From the NCBI GenBank assembly GCA_037447655.1, contig JBBHKE010000798.1, forward strand, positions 1 to 52,611: a stretch of DNA of 52,611 nt, read 5' to 3'. This DNA is from Zygnema cylindricum. Taxonomy: Eukaryota > Streptophyta > Zygnematophyceae > Zygnematales > Zygnemataceae. The translations under genes were made by a program, and so were the position numbers. The first letter of the stretch is position 1. Every line of letters starts with the position of its first letter. A model generated the notes under the pieces. That model was not told where the DNA came from and ran no database searches. It saw nothing but the letters and a program-made list of their open reading frames with translations. This document shows positions 20,473 through 31,756 of this stretch, piece by piece.

Positions 20473-21392
20473 TCCAAGAGTTACAGAGCCGTCTCGTCGT
20501 TTCACAAACTACAAACGACGAAGTGTATGTTCACCACATTTATTGTCTATTAAATGAATCTTTCATCCTAGATTCCTTGTACTAAATATTCCTTTTGTCC
20601 TTAACTTTATCGTCCACGCACTTTGTCTTTGGCAGTCACTACTTATACCTTTTTGTCCTTTGCGGCTTCGATTCTTTTGTAAACGTCGTGTACCTAGTCC
20701 ACTCTAAATCTTGAGTTAGGTTTAGTACTTAGTTTGTTTATTTCTGTACATTCAAATTTAACCGATTATAATGAGAAGACTTTTTCTCCCTTGTGCTTCT
20801 CTTTTTGTATTCTTCTTGTTTCCTTTTGTCTTATCTTTTGCTTCCGTATTCTTCTTTGCCATGGATTCTCTCTCTTTCATCTTGAATATCTTTCTCCATT
20901 ATCCCTCTCTTTCGCCCACCATGCCCTTACCTTCTGCATCTCTCATCTCTAAATGAAATGCAACAATACTAGTATCAAATGAAAGAGTTTTTTTCTTTTT
21001 TTATTGAATATTTCGGGTCTCAGTTTGATGGCATAACGAATAATAAAGAATAATATAAAGAAATCGGGAAGCCATGGCGGAAATTTTGCGAGCACATGAC
21101 GTCATAAGGTAGCATGACTTCGCAATGTCACAAAACCCTAAACATCTACAATATCACAAAGAACTCGACGTCTACAACCGTCACCGTTTTTGTAGACGTC
21201 ACTAATTATAGGAAGTTTCGTAGACGTCTACATTTCGTTTCGTACCATCGTAGGGTGTCCCACATTTTGTAGACGTATACAACTTTGACATATTTGAAAT
21301 AATGAAACGGAAGTAATGATTGACATGGGAACACTTTGAAAAGTACACCGTAAAATCTGCGCTTAAATCTAAAGTGAATATGTCTTTTTTGT
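20473..21392. other. Spacer between the inverted arms
   Basis: 920 bp without a supported gene. 20771-20956 encodes only a Phe/Leu/Ser-rich stretch. 21167-21177 and 21190-21200 form an 11-bp inverted repeat (GACGTCTACAA/TTGTAGACGTC), and TAGACGT motifs recur to about 21280. Confidence 0.5.
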
Positions 21393-22760
21393 TGTTCTTT
21401 GGTCTAAAATAGACCGCAGAAGCAACCCAAACTATCATGCAAGAAGCTAAGCAAAGCTAGGCCAATGAACAATCATTTGAAATGCATCCTCCATATGCGT
21501 ACACAGACGCAACAAACAACATTTAGGGTTTCATGGAATAATCAACATAAATAAACCCTATGACAACATCTAAGGTTTGATGGAATAATCGACATAAACA
21601 AACCCTAAGACAAATGCATAAACAATGCATATCAAACATATATAACATAACATAAATAAATAATAACAAACAAATGCATCACACATAAACAAAAGTATAA
21701 TCAAATAATCATTATATCATTCAAAGTGCATGATCTAATCGACAACCCTAAAATACTACATCTTTGGTCCCTACTTTTCTAACAAGCATTGATGATTAAT
21801 TCCTAACAAAGCTCATTCCTATATATACATTTGTGAGCTGTCAATGAATTGCTACATGTCAAAATAGCCAACGTACCTTCCACTAAGTAGTATTACATCA
21901 TGAGAACCTATTACGACAAATAATCCTAACTGTAAGTGTACACCTGAAAGTCAACCAATCATAATTTTACACTTGTCGGCAAGTACGACAACACACAAAT
22001 TAAACTGCTGAAACCCTAAATGACCATCTAAATAAAAATTGTCATAATCAATACTAAATAATTGTTACACATACGACAAAACAATGTTATTTCAAATATT
22101 TTCACCGACGCGTCCGCAAAATACGCGTCATAAGCGACAACTCGCTTAGTCACTTGTAGATAGATCCACGTAGTGAACCGACATCGCATATGTACGGTCC
22201 ACTAGATAATGTGTCATAAAAAAAAACAATGTGGTCTCTTAAAAATATCGGCAGACGCCGTTCGCCCTCCACGTGTACCATGACCAACTTGCCGAAATCA
22301 ATTCGTACGATCCAAATCCTGTCCGTACTGAAATCACGTACTTCGTCATAAATGCGCCTTGTCGCATTTAAGGTACACGTCATTTTGATAAATGTATGTC
22401 GTAAATAAAGTACACCTAATAGTACACCTGTCCAATATAGATTCTATGTACCATGGCGTACTTTCCATAAATCTCGCGCGCCAAATTTAAAGTACACCTG
22501 TCGCATTATGTTTCGTACGTGCGACGTACCATTTTATCTTCGTCGATTATCTCACGTCGGATCGCTTCGCGATCCGCCGTCCATTTCCTCTCACATTTCG
22601 TGCCACTCAATTACTCCATTAAATTTACTCGTACATTTAATTCCCCCAATCCGCAAATCCTTTCGAACCTCCACAGTATATCGCATAAATGCGTACGCAC
22701 GAAACATCGCGTACGCATGAAACGCCGTGTTCGCACGAAACTAACTTTTCAAAAACAACA
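21393..22760 (+). repeat. Right arm of an inverted LTR-like pair
   Basis: 1368 bp, TGTTCTTTGGTC...CAAAAACAACA, the inverted partner of 19112-20472. Its right end abuts the broken gypsy RT (22761), so it was inserted into, or recombined with, that element. No flanking duplication was found. Confidence 0.65.
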
Positions 22761-23110
22761 CTTTCTCTAGAAGCTTTTTGATCTGTTTCTTTAACTCTTC
22801 TTGCTCAGAAGAATTGTGCTTATAAATTATTCTGACTGGAGGATTACATCCAGGTTCAAGGTTAATAGCATGTTCCACATCTCGGGAAGGTGGCCTTCTT
22901 GAGGGTAAATCACTTGGGAAAACATCTTAAAATTCAAAAATAAAATCTTTTACAGCAGCATCAGATGTATTTATGTCAGTTACAAAATCAGATTTTTGTT
23001 TTTCAAGATTTTTAGTCGTGTCTGATTTAGGAATAACATCAATGTTATTGTTTACTCCCCCCTCTTCATCAGTAACTGCCTTAGTTACTAATAACAAGAA
23101 AGCATGATTT
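22761..23110 (-). pseudogene. E7 gypsy reverse transcriptase, N-terminal piece
   Basis: Minus-strand reading gives DVFPSDLPSRRPPSRDVEH then INLEPGCNPPVR and ELKKQIKKLLEK, the conserved region just before the fingers of Ty3/gypsy RT. It ends exactly at the border with the LTR-like arm. One stop (TAA for a Tyr or Gln position) precedes DVFP. Confidence 0.8.
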
Positions 23111-23289
23111 GTTTTATCTTTTAAATGCTTTTTAAATTGTTTAGCACAAAATCAAACCTTCCACTCCCAATTTGGTTATGTTATTTTTATGATTCCTATA
23201 CAACTTATTCGAAAGGTAATGTTTAAAAAACCTTCCAACCGTTCTCAGACTTCACTCTCAAGGTGTTAGTTTCTTAATTAATTTGATGG

Positions 23290-23547
23290 TTATGTTGTGT
23301 TAACTAGGGATTTCTTAGTGTTTAACTCATTACTACCCAAATTCATTATTTCACACACAACTTTCATTTTATGACATTGGATATCAAATTCTATTGTGTA
23401 AGTTTGTAAATCTAATGTGACCTTATTACCATTTGCCACCTGAACATGCAAAGGTTTTTCCTTTATGACAGTAGGAATTTTATTTTCCTCTACAAAATTT
23501 TGTGTAGCACCTGAATCTACCATAACTCTCAATGGTTTCCCTTCCAC
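23290..23547 (-). pseudogene. E7 gypsy protease
   Basis: 85 codons with VMVDSGATQNF, the D-S-G-A active site of gypsy-type retropepsins, followed by VANGNKVTLD and a hydrophobic core. The region between this and the RT piece (23110-23290) is frame-shifted. The expected gag-PR-RT order is kept. Confidence 0.8.
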
Positions 23548-23891
23548 TAAAGACTATAATATCATCAAACTGTGTCTGGTGTCTTGGTTATTTAACTCTC
23601 CTTACATGGGTCTGTTGTTAAGAGTTTTATCAAAAGGATTGTTCAAACTATGGAGTGTAGTTAGCATCATAATAAATTCAGCTATCACAGCCTTTCTATT
23701 CATTAGCTTGCCCTCCATAGTTAACTCCTTAACCTGTGGATGTGGTCGACTCAACTGAGGACTTTCAGCTTGTCCTTTCCGTTTCCCACCTCTTGGGCTT
23801 CCAACTCATCTATGTACAATGCAATATTTTCCTGGAGACCTTCATTGACATCGACTGTTTTGAAAGAACCTTTATCCGTACAATCTTTAAC

Positions 23892-25453
23892 TTAATGACA
23901 TGGACCTGTGCATTTTAAACAAGTGACTATTTTTTCGGGTTTTGTGCACTCCCTACTGAAATGTCCCTCCTCTCCATAGTTATAACAATTAATTTTTTTC
24001 AGTAGTGCACACTCAAATGCCCTACGACCCTTTTTCTGAAAGATATTGCATGTGGGTATGGTAAGATTAGGTTTCTGAGTATTTATGCTTGGTTTAGGAC
24101 TCTTAATGTATCCCCCTCTATTGTTAAATTTGTTTCCTGCATTAACACTATGTCCACTTGTCCGATTTCCCTTGAAAATGTTCTGCCTATTCGCTAGACC
24201 CGCATTCAGACCCTCTTCCACAAATTCCTCCTCACCCCACTTTGATACTTCATTCAAATTACTCTTGAGTGATCGAGTTTCCCAATTATACCCTAATTTA
24301 TGCTCTAATTCAAATGACTTATATTGTAATTTCTTCAAATGATTAAATTTTTTATGTTCAAGTTTTGATATCAGTATAGGATTTGGATATGTTAAGAAAT
24401 GCAACTTAGCCATTTTATCACTCAAACCTACGACCTAAATGCTAGATGAGTCAAATTCCACAATATAATCTTTCACAGATCTAGGTTGCTTACAGTTCAA
24501 TCACTTTTCTTCCATTCTTAATTTATAAGTGACAAACAAGAAACTCGATTTGATCACGGTCTTAAAAGCTTCCCAATCAGCATTATGGTAAATCAAATTA
24601 GACCTCCTTTGAGTTTAATACCAAATCTGAGCATCACCTTTCAGACATAAAAAGGATGCAGCTAGGAGATATGTTGGAAACTCATTTAGAGGAGTGGAAA
24701 ACACCAGTGTTTCGGCAAAAATGGGAGAAGTGAACTTACCATGGCGACCAGTAACAGATTTAAAGGATGGAGAAGGCCTTAACTAGGCGATAGAAACTCA
24801 AGGCTCCACACTTCAAGAAAAGAAAGAGCAGATTGTGAATCAAGATAGAGAGAAATCATCCATAGCAGAAAATATCTCAGATAAATGACATTTTCTACAG
24901 AATAGAGAGTTTCTTACAAAAATTCAGAATTTGTAAGATGAAGAAAAGTAGAAAAGGGAATTTAGAGACACTTTCAACAAAAGCCACCAAACAACAATGC
25001 AACTCAATTTCCGCAAATGTCAAGGGTAAAGGGAGGGGATAGATCAAAACTTACCATATCAAGCCAAAACGGCATATAGATAGTAGGAGAAGCGAAGTCC
25101 ATCACTCATAAATTAATCAATCAGCTCGCCACGTCAACTCAACCTACCCACAACTCGAAAATATTAGAAACGTTGGAAAAATGAGAGCTGGCCACGTCAA
25201 CTCAACCTACCCACAACTCGAAGATATTAGAAACGTTGGAAAAATGAGAGGACGGAGAAGGAGGTAGAATGAAATTTAGAACATTTAAAGATGCATTGTT
25301 AGTAGATTTTAATGGAAAACATGCAAGGAGGAACATGCTTGAAAACGACCACAAAAAACAAACTCAAGAGAACTATTGAAATTGGTGTATTTTCTGTTGT
25401 TCCACGACCACTGGAGCAGGTGAAGCAGCAGCAGTAGCAGTGGAAGTAGACAT
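23892..25453 (-). pseudogene. E7 gypsy gag
   Basis: Starts at about 25453 with MSTSTATAAASPAPVVVEQQ, followed by decayed sequence. A capsid-like segment at about 24430-24640 (WEAFKTVIKSSF, SVKDYIVEF) is interrupted by several stops. An open frame at 24425-23892 has basic linker sequence and a CCHC knuckle, CYNYGEEGHFSREC, in which the second Cys is Tyr. Broken throughout. No 5' LTR was identified to the right. Confidence 0.7.
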
Positions 25454-26391
25454 AATTCACTCATAGAAGCTAATCACGAATCCTATAAACTAGTTGTTTC
25501 CTATAGCTCACAAAATCTGATATAACACTCTAAACTTCTTCAAACTATACAAAAGTATAAGATAACACAAAAAGTGACAACTCCTAAAGTTTAAGCCCAA
25601 TTGATGCAACATACACCAAGATATGCAACTCAAAAGTTTCCCAAAAACAGTTTGCAGATAACACACTCTGGAAGTTTGGATACATAAAATGTTCTACGTC
25701 CTAAGTCTTATACGAGTAGTGATTTTCTACTCTTAGTTATCCTATTATATAATGCTATACCACCAATACAAGTGTCTCGAGAGATACGGCCAAAAACCAA
25801 ACTGCCACTAAGATCTAAGTACTCCCAATCACGCTAAAGTTAATCTATCAGTGTACAATCAATATTACTGAGAGATCACCACTAAGTAATTGTACAGTTA
25901 AGTGCCGCCGCCTTAGTTATAAGTGTCCGGATATGTCTATTCAGGTGTTGGGAAAACACCTGCCAGCAAATCACTTGTGATCCCTTTGCTAATCTCGTCC
26001 ATTGACTCGATTCTTATCAATCGCAACTGCGATGTCTCGTTTGGATCATATTCAATGTCACCGCAGCTTTCTCGCAGCTGCGTCGTTCCGTACCGAAACA
26101 AATCCAAAATAACCGCAGTTGCTTTGTCCAATTTGCGTTGCAGCTCCTTTGTCCCATCTTTGTCGGAGTTGCTTTGTCTCATCTGCGTCTTAGCTGGTGC
26201 CATTCCAAAAATTCTTGTTCTGCTCTTAACTGCCGACGCGTGTCCCTATACGCTACATTTTATTATCTTTCTGCCATCACACTAATTTACTGAGACGTAA
26301 AAATTTCCAAAATGAATAACCCCCTAAAGCTTTAGACTCAGTGTATCATCGCAACTGCGATGTCAAGCAGCGCAGCTGCTTTGTCAAACTA
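25454..26391. other. Unassigned DNA between E7 and E5
   Basis: May hold the E7 leader and the E5 3' LTR, but no paired copy is present to prove either. An 88-codon minus-strand frame (25937-26203) has no recognisable domain. GCAACTGCGATGTC occurs twice (about 26023 and 26350). Confidence 0.4.
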
Positions 26392-26581
26392 GCGCAGATA
26401 GCAGCATAGCAAAGCAACAAATTAGCTAATTACCTAGTCCGACTGAATCCCGATGTAGCGCAATATGGCAGTATGCCTCAACTTTGCTAGTCACCTAGTC
26501 TCACTGTATCCTAGTGAAGAGCTAGCGCAACATTGCAGCGCAACAACTAAGCTAGTCACCTAGTCCCACTCCATCCCTACA
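26392..26581. repeat. Three tandem repeats of about 65 bp
   Basis: Units at 26392-26457, 26458-26524 and 26525-26581. Each starts GCGCA and contains GCTARTYACCTAGTC. They overlap the 3' end of the E5 RNase H frame, so the last residues of that frame lie within repeat 3. Confidence 0.75.
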
Positions 26582-27643
26582 ATACTTCAGCTTATGAGCA
26601 AGGAGAGCTTTAGTGAGCATATCAACAATCATTTTTGCATCTGGCAAATAACATAATTCAATCACCATGGAAAACATTTTTTCCCTTACAAAGTGTAATT
26701 TTACATCCATGTGTTTACTCTTAAAGTGGTGACTAGGGTAGAAGGCAATGACAATGGCTGCCTGGTTATCAAACCAGATCACCTGTGGTCCAACCTGCAT
26801 GTATCCCAATTATTTCAACATGGATTTTACCCATAAGAGTTTTTTGAGGGCGGAGCTTGCTGCCATGTATTCTGACTCCATTGTGGACTGTGCCATGACC
26901 TTTTGAAGTTTGTTGCTCCAGCAGCAAGCCCCGTTCCCAATTTGCAGAACGAATCCAGTGGTGGATTTCTGGCTTGGCATGTCGTCATAGCTTGCATCAC
27001 TCCCTGTTTGCAACTTCAATTCTCCTCCGCCTAGTGTGAAATTGAGGTCTTTGGTTCCTACCAAATTTCTTAAGACTCTTCTTGCTGCCTCACGGTCAGA
27101 TTTTCTCGGATTTTCTAAAATTCGGCTAAGTACCCCAACCGCTGCATCAATATCACGACGGGTACAGTTCATGAAATAAATTGAACTTCCCACTATTTGT
27201 CTATAAGGTATTAGTGTCATAGGATCATCCTGCTCTCAGCGTGAGTATTCAGTAACAACAACACCCGGTATTGTCTCTTCTCCCTTTAACTTCTACCGAA
27301 ACTCCATTGGAGTTAAACATCCTTTTGCCCCTTGCATTCCATACTCATCTACCATGTTTCCAATAGCCTTTTTTTGAGTTAATTTTATTAATATTTTATT
27401 TCTATCACTTTCTACCTGAATACCCAAAATATATTTTGCCTCATTGAGGTCTTTCATCTCGAACCGTGAATTTAAGGCAGTTTTGATTTTATTAATTTCA
27501 GCCATTGATTTGCTAATTAATTGTAAATCATCTGCATACACCGCTATATACACTACCCCATCCTCACCTTTTACAACGTAGACACAATGATCAGAGCTTA
27601 TCTTTTGAAATCGTAGGCTAGTTAAAAATTCATGAAGCTTCAA
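26552..27643 (-). pseudogene. E5 RT (second half) and RNase H
   Basis: RT at 27643-27293 with VYIAVYADDLQL (YADD in place of YVDD) and AKYILGIQVESD. RNase H at 27220-26552 with GSDASYDDMPSQKSTTGF, MAQSTMESEYMA, a gap, then WFDNQAAI and HMDVKLHFVREK. Stops separate the blocks (one just before 26810). It is similar in sequence and order to E3. Confidence 0.85.
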
Positions 27644-27659
27644 ATTCCATTGCCTAGGG

Positions 27660-28324
27660 GCTTGTTTTACACCGTATAGAGATTATAACAATTTGCATAC
27701 TAAGTGCTCTTTTACTGGTTCGGTATAAATTTCAGGCTGTTGTATGTAAATGGTCTCTTCTAGCTCTCCATGCAAGAAGGTTATTTTGACATCCATTTAA
27801 TGTATTTCCATATGTTCTATAGCAGCTAGGGACAGCAAAATCCTAACTGCTGGAAATCTTACAACCGAAGAAAAAGTTTCTTCCAAATCGATTCATTCCT
27901 TTTTATTATACCTCTTTGCCACAAGCCTAGCCTTCTATCGTTCAATGGTATTATCAGGATTTAACTTCACCTTGAATACCCATTTGCTTCCGATCGCTTT
28001 CCGGTCCGGAGGAAGATCCACAAGCTCCTATGTCTAAGCTTCCATGAAAAACTTCATTTCGTCGTTAGTTGCCTCGATCCAGTGATGTCGTTCTGGTGAT
28101 GAGAAGGCCTCCCAAATGGTCAGAGGCTCCGTTGAGGCCGTAGAGTAGGCAAAGTGGGAGTTTGCTTGCAGTCGGCTACTGGATCGTCTTCCCCTCTGTA
28201 AATTCTGAGGATGAAATCGTCGGACCACTCGCATTTGTCTTTTGTTTTTGTGTAGAATTCGTAGGATTCGAATTCTAGTCACCGGGGTGAAACTGAACTT
28301 GTAGAGGAACTTGGTGAATTTCAA
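27660..28324 (-). pseudogene. E5 RT (first half)
   Basis: Reads WEAFSSPERHHWIEATNDEM, then decayed DRKAIGSKWVFKVKLNPDNT, VRFPAVRILLSLAAIEHME, FLHGELEETIY and LYGVKQAPRQWN, with at least five stop codons. Copia RT. Confidence 0.8.
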
Positions 28325-28519
28325 ACATGGGTGTCACAATCGGAGGCCTTTGCATTTGTGTGACAGTCTCTTGTTTGCAATCTAAAATGACATATTCTTG
28401 TACTTTTTGCTGCTTTTGTTATTCAGACATTTTAAATAAATATATCGAGTCAAGCTCATCTTTTACAATAATATTCCTTGCTACCACTATTTTTTTTTCT
28501 CAAATATAAAGACTCTATA

Positions 28520-29366
28520 CCCTTTCGAGTGATCATCATACCCCAACAAAATACGCGTTAATCCTTTCGGTTCTATTTTCCATCTATCTTTAGATGTATC
28601 TAAAATAAAGCATTTACTACCAAAAACCTTGAAATGACTAACATCGCGTTTTCTACCAGTCCAAATTTCTTAAGGAGTAGTCTCTACTGATCTTGACCCT
28701 ATTCTATTTTTGATATAAACAACACAATTTAATGCTTCACCCCTGAATTTCGGATCTATGTCTCTATCTCCAAGCATGGACCCAGAGCTCTCTGTGATAG
28801 TTCTATTTAATATTTATCAAACCTAATTTTGTTTCGGTGAATATGAATTATACCTTTTTTAAGTAGAAAGTTTTCAAACTCTTTTGACGTACATTCGCCG
28901 CCGTTGTCTGATCTGAGATCTTTTGATACAGACCATGTAGTTTCTCCACCCATGTTTTGTAGTGTTGGAAGTGGTTGAAGACTTCACTCTTTTCTTTCAT
29001 GAAGTATACTTTAGTAAACCTCGAAAAATCAGCAGTAAACGTAACCATATATTTCATCCCCACGGCAGATGGTACCTTTGCACGTCCCAAAACATCAAAA
29101 TGAACTAGTTGCAAAAGTTTACTGGACTGATGTTCAGATTCCTAAGGAAACGGTAATCTGTGTATTTTTCATAGTGCACAGCCATCACATGTTTTAGCTG
29201 ACTGATCTGAAAGAGTGACTCCTTCTAATTTACCAGCATGTACCATCTTTTTCAAACTGTCATAGTTCACATGGCCTAATCTTTTATGCCACAGCTCATC
29301 TGAAGATAATGCACGGCAATACAGAACATCATTTTCTTTATTATCGGGCATATCCATTCGATACAT
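28520..29366 (-). pseudogene. E5 integrase
   Basis: GAG-pre-integrase region at 29366-29169 (ELWHKRLGHVNYDSLKKM, CDGCA), then the core at 29114-28848 (LVHFDVLGRAKVPS with the first Asp, DFSRFTKVYF). The second Asp region is near 28910-28880. The C-terminal extension lies below 28830 with frame changes. Non-functional. Confidence 0.75.
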
Positions 29367-29635
29367 TTAACTGGCACCTCTAGTGCTAGTGACCGCGATC
29401 TTTCTATTTTTGCTAACAACATGGCGACCATGTTTCAAATTGACCTTAAACCCTTTACTCTCTACAAAAGAAGTTGAATCCAAATTTTTCTAAAAATCCG
29501 GGACAAAAAGAACATTGTGAAAAATTCTCTCAACCACCTTTCCTTCTATATCAACTAACAAAGAGACATCATATACAACACATGTCTGTACACTCATACC
29601 TCAGGCATAGAAGATATTTTTCTCAGATGTGGATT

Positions 29636-30629
29636 TCAAATTTTTGAAAATTGCCTTGTTCTAACACATATGGGCCGACGCTCCTCTGTCCATTGTCTAT
29701 CAATTATCCATCCAGTGTCTTTTGCACCCTCCTTTGCTAACGCTTTAGCGAATAAGTCCTCTTCCTCTTTCTTAGAGAGTGTCAAAGATTCGTCTTGGTA
29801 AGTTGAAGATGCCGAAAATAGTGCATTTTCTCGAGATGTAGATCTTGTGAAGCCTTGAGTAAACCGACTTTGTTTCCATCCAGGCCTGTACAACCTGTTT
29901 CGTTAGCTTTTTTAAGCCTAGGACATAACTTATATCCATGACCTTTTTTATTACAATAAAAACAAGGGTTGAAAGATTGTCTAATTCCTCTTTAATTAAG
30001 CTGTTTAAACTGATTATGGTTCTGATTAAATTGTTATTTTTTGACAAAATTTGTATTAAATGCCTCTATCTGCTTTTATCCACTAAGAATTTTAGAATCA
30101 GCCTCCTTTAACATCAAATTAATAGCTAACTCTAAAGTCCAGCTTGCTTTATCTTTTTTGTTTCCGCCAATTAGATGCTGCTTTCATAGTATTAAGAAGA
30201 CCCCTCATTAGAACACAGCCTGCTGAAACTGAGGGAAAGATCCACCTGCACATGCATGAGAGTCTATTAGAATTTGAAATTTTTTACCATTTGCGGCCAT
30301 TTTGCCTCCTCTGTATTTATAGTCCCAAATTTGGCCAACCATAAATAATTTTTTTGGACATTAGCCTTTTCGTAATCATCTTTGAGGGACTTCCACATAT
30401 CGATCGCCTTTTTCAATTTTATCCGAGACATAGCCAATTCTTCTAAGATATAGAATTTCAGAATTGATCGAGCTTGCGAATTTTTCTTTGACCAAGACGG
30501 ATCTGATTGCGCCAGTGAACCATCCAATTTATCCGAAAGATTAACATTTTCAAAGTGCGTTTCCACCATATCCGCCCAATTAACATATTTCTCTCCCAAA
30601 AAGATAGGAATTCTTGATGATACGCCCAT
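29636..30629 (-). pseudogene. E5 gag and protease
   Basis: Gag starts MGVSSRIPIF at 30629, and that ATG lies inside the anticodon-type PBS. The capsid part runs to about 30267. The CCHC knuckle CFYCNKKGHGYKLC is at about 29910-29955. The protease active site (near 29700) reads GWIID, then about 11 extra bases that shift the frame, then GASAHMC, so the Asp-Ser-Gly motif is split. Several stops elsewhere. Confidence 0.75.
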
Positions 30630-30633
30630 AACC
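30622..30633 (-). other. E5 primer-binding site, anticodon type
   Basis: Minus strand GGTTATGGGCGT. The first ten bases match the E3/N1/E8 PBS complementary to the initiator tRNA-Met anticodon arm; the rest has diverged. Its ATG is the gag start. Confidence 0.55.
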
Positions 30634-30645
30634 TATTGTTCCACG

Positions 30646-31756
30646 TGTTGAAAAGTGATATTTTATATTCTATCTTTTTAAAGGATCCTGCAGCTCTCAC
30701 TTGTCGTAGTCTGTGAGAATTGACGGGCAACCATGGCTGCCTCGGGCAGATGAGACGATGGGCAGAAGACAAGGCTCTTGCAAAAGCTACGTTACACAGA
30801 CACGATTAGATCCTGTAACCTCTGGACGAAGGCCGTACAAATTGTTTCACGTCTTATCCGTCAGGTTTTCATGAAACGTTACACGCAATGTATTTGGTAA
30901 GTATTTAAATATGACAGAGCCACATATTCCTTGTAACGACTTACATAACGAAACGAAACATGAAACGTGTGGTACCGCAGGAAATGTCGTACCGCAAGAA
31001 ATAAATGAAACAAATATTTGATTTCGACGCACGAAATGAAATGTCGCGATCGGCGGCTTGCAAAGGAAGAAGGAATTTCAAACGGTCAACACGGAATGTT
31101 GACCGTCGAAATTCAACGGTCAACACGGAATATTGACCGGTGATTTTCAACGGTCAACATTTATTCGGCGCGCCGTCAGATCGAACGCGTGAAATTGATT
31201 GTCGAAAAAGAACGCACGACACGCTTGAGTGCCGGTATGCTGCAACAATTATCTGGGAGCAGTTCGGCGAAAGGGGTGGAAATGACACGTGGCATTATCC
31301 TATAGGATGCTGGAAGAGAAAAAGGACAGAATGACGTTGACCTATTAGCCACGTGGCAAAACGTGAGTGGTGCCGAATATATCCGTACATAAAGTACGGC
31401 GGCAGGTGTACTATGTATGTACAACAATTAGGGTACTTTATTTTGATTGGTTTAGAGTAGCTATTAGTGAGGTTTTCAGGACTTAGACAAAATTTTGAAA
31501 GTCCTCTCTCCTAGAGGCCATCTGTATAAATATGGTGTATTTGAACAACCATAACTTAATGCTCGGGTGAGCAAAATCAGTGATTCTTTTTGCTGCGCAC
31601 TTAGGGGAGTCCACGCTACACAGTGGTGTAGTCGGCTAGAGTTTTTGCGTGCCAGGGTGGCACTTATTCATTGCCAAAGTCAAAACTGCAAATATTATCC
31701 TAGAGGCTTCATATAAGCTGGACATTTTGTGTACCAATGGAGGTCACAGAATTTCA
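30646..31756 (+). repeat. E3 5' LTR
   Basis: 1111 bp, TGTTGAAAAGTG...GAATTTCA. TATA-like TATAAATAT at 31525-31533. A cluster of TTGACC/GGTCAA motifs at 31083-31159. The CGAGTGAGCAAA-type block downstream of the TATA is shared with N1 and E8. The gag ATG at 31737 lies inside its last 20 bases. Confidence 0.85.
31083..31159. promoter_or_regulatory. Paired W-box-like hairpins in E3 LTR
   Basis: CGGTCAACA-CGGAA-TGTTGACCG (31083-31105), CGGTCAACA-CGGAA-TATTGACCG (31117-31139) and a third CGGTCAACA (31151-31159). The core TTGACC is the established W-box bound by plant WRKY factors. Each pair can also form a 9-bp stem. Copies are kept in the 3' LTR (36578-36653), and a degenerate form is in E8. A regulatory role is inferred. 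Confidence 0.5.

Noticed and set aside
19112-20480. AAGAG (19107-19111 and 20476-20480) as the target duplication of a solo left LTR
   Set aside because: The right copy is three bases away from the homology end, so it needs an unusual LTR terminus. It was left as unproven.
19112-22760. Reading the inverted arms as a CRISPR-like or viral inverted repeat
   Set aside because: There is no short repeat/spacer pattern and no viral gene. The arms contain LTR-like ends and share sequence with the E6 LTR.
25937-26203. 88-codon minus-strand frame as a small gene
   Set aside because: Charged and plausible in composition, but unsupported by any domain, promoter or second copy. It lies in probable LTR/leader DNA between E7 and E5.
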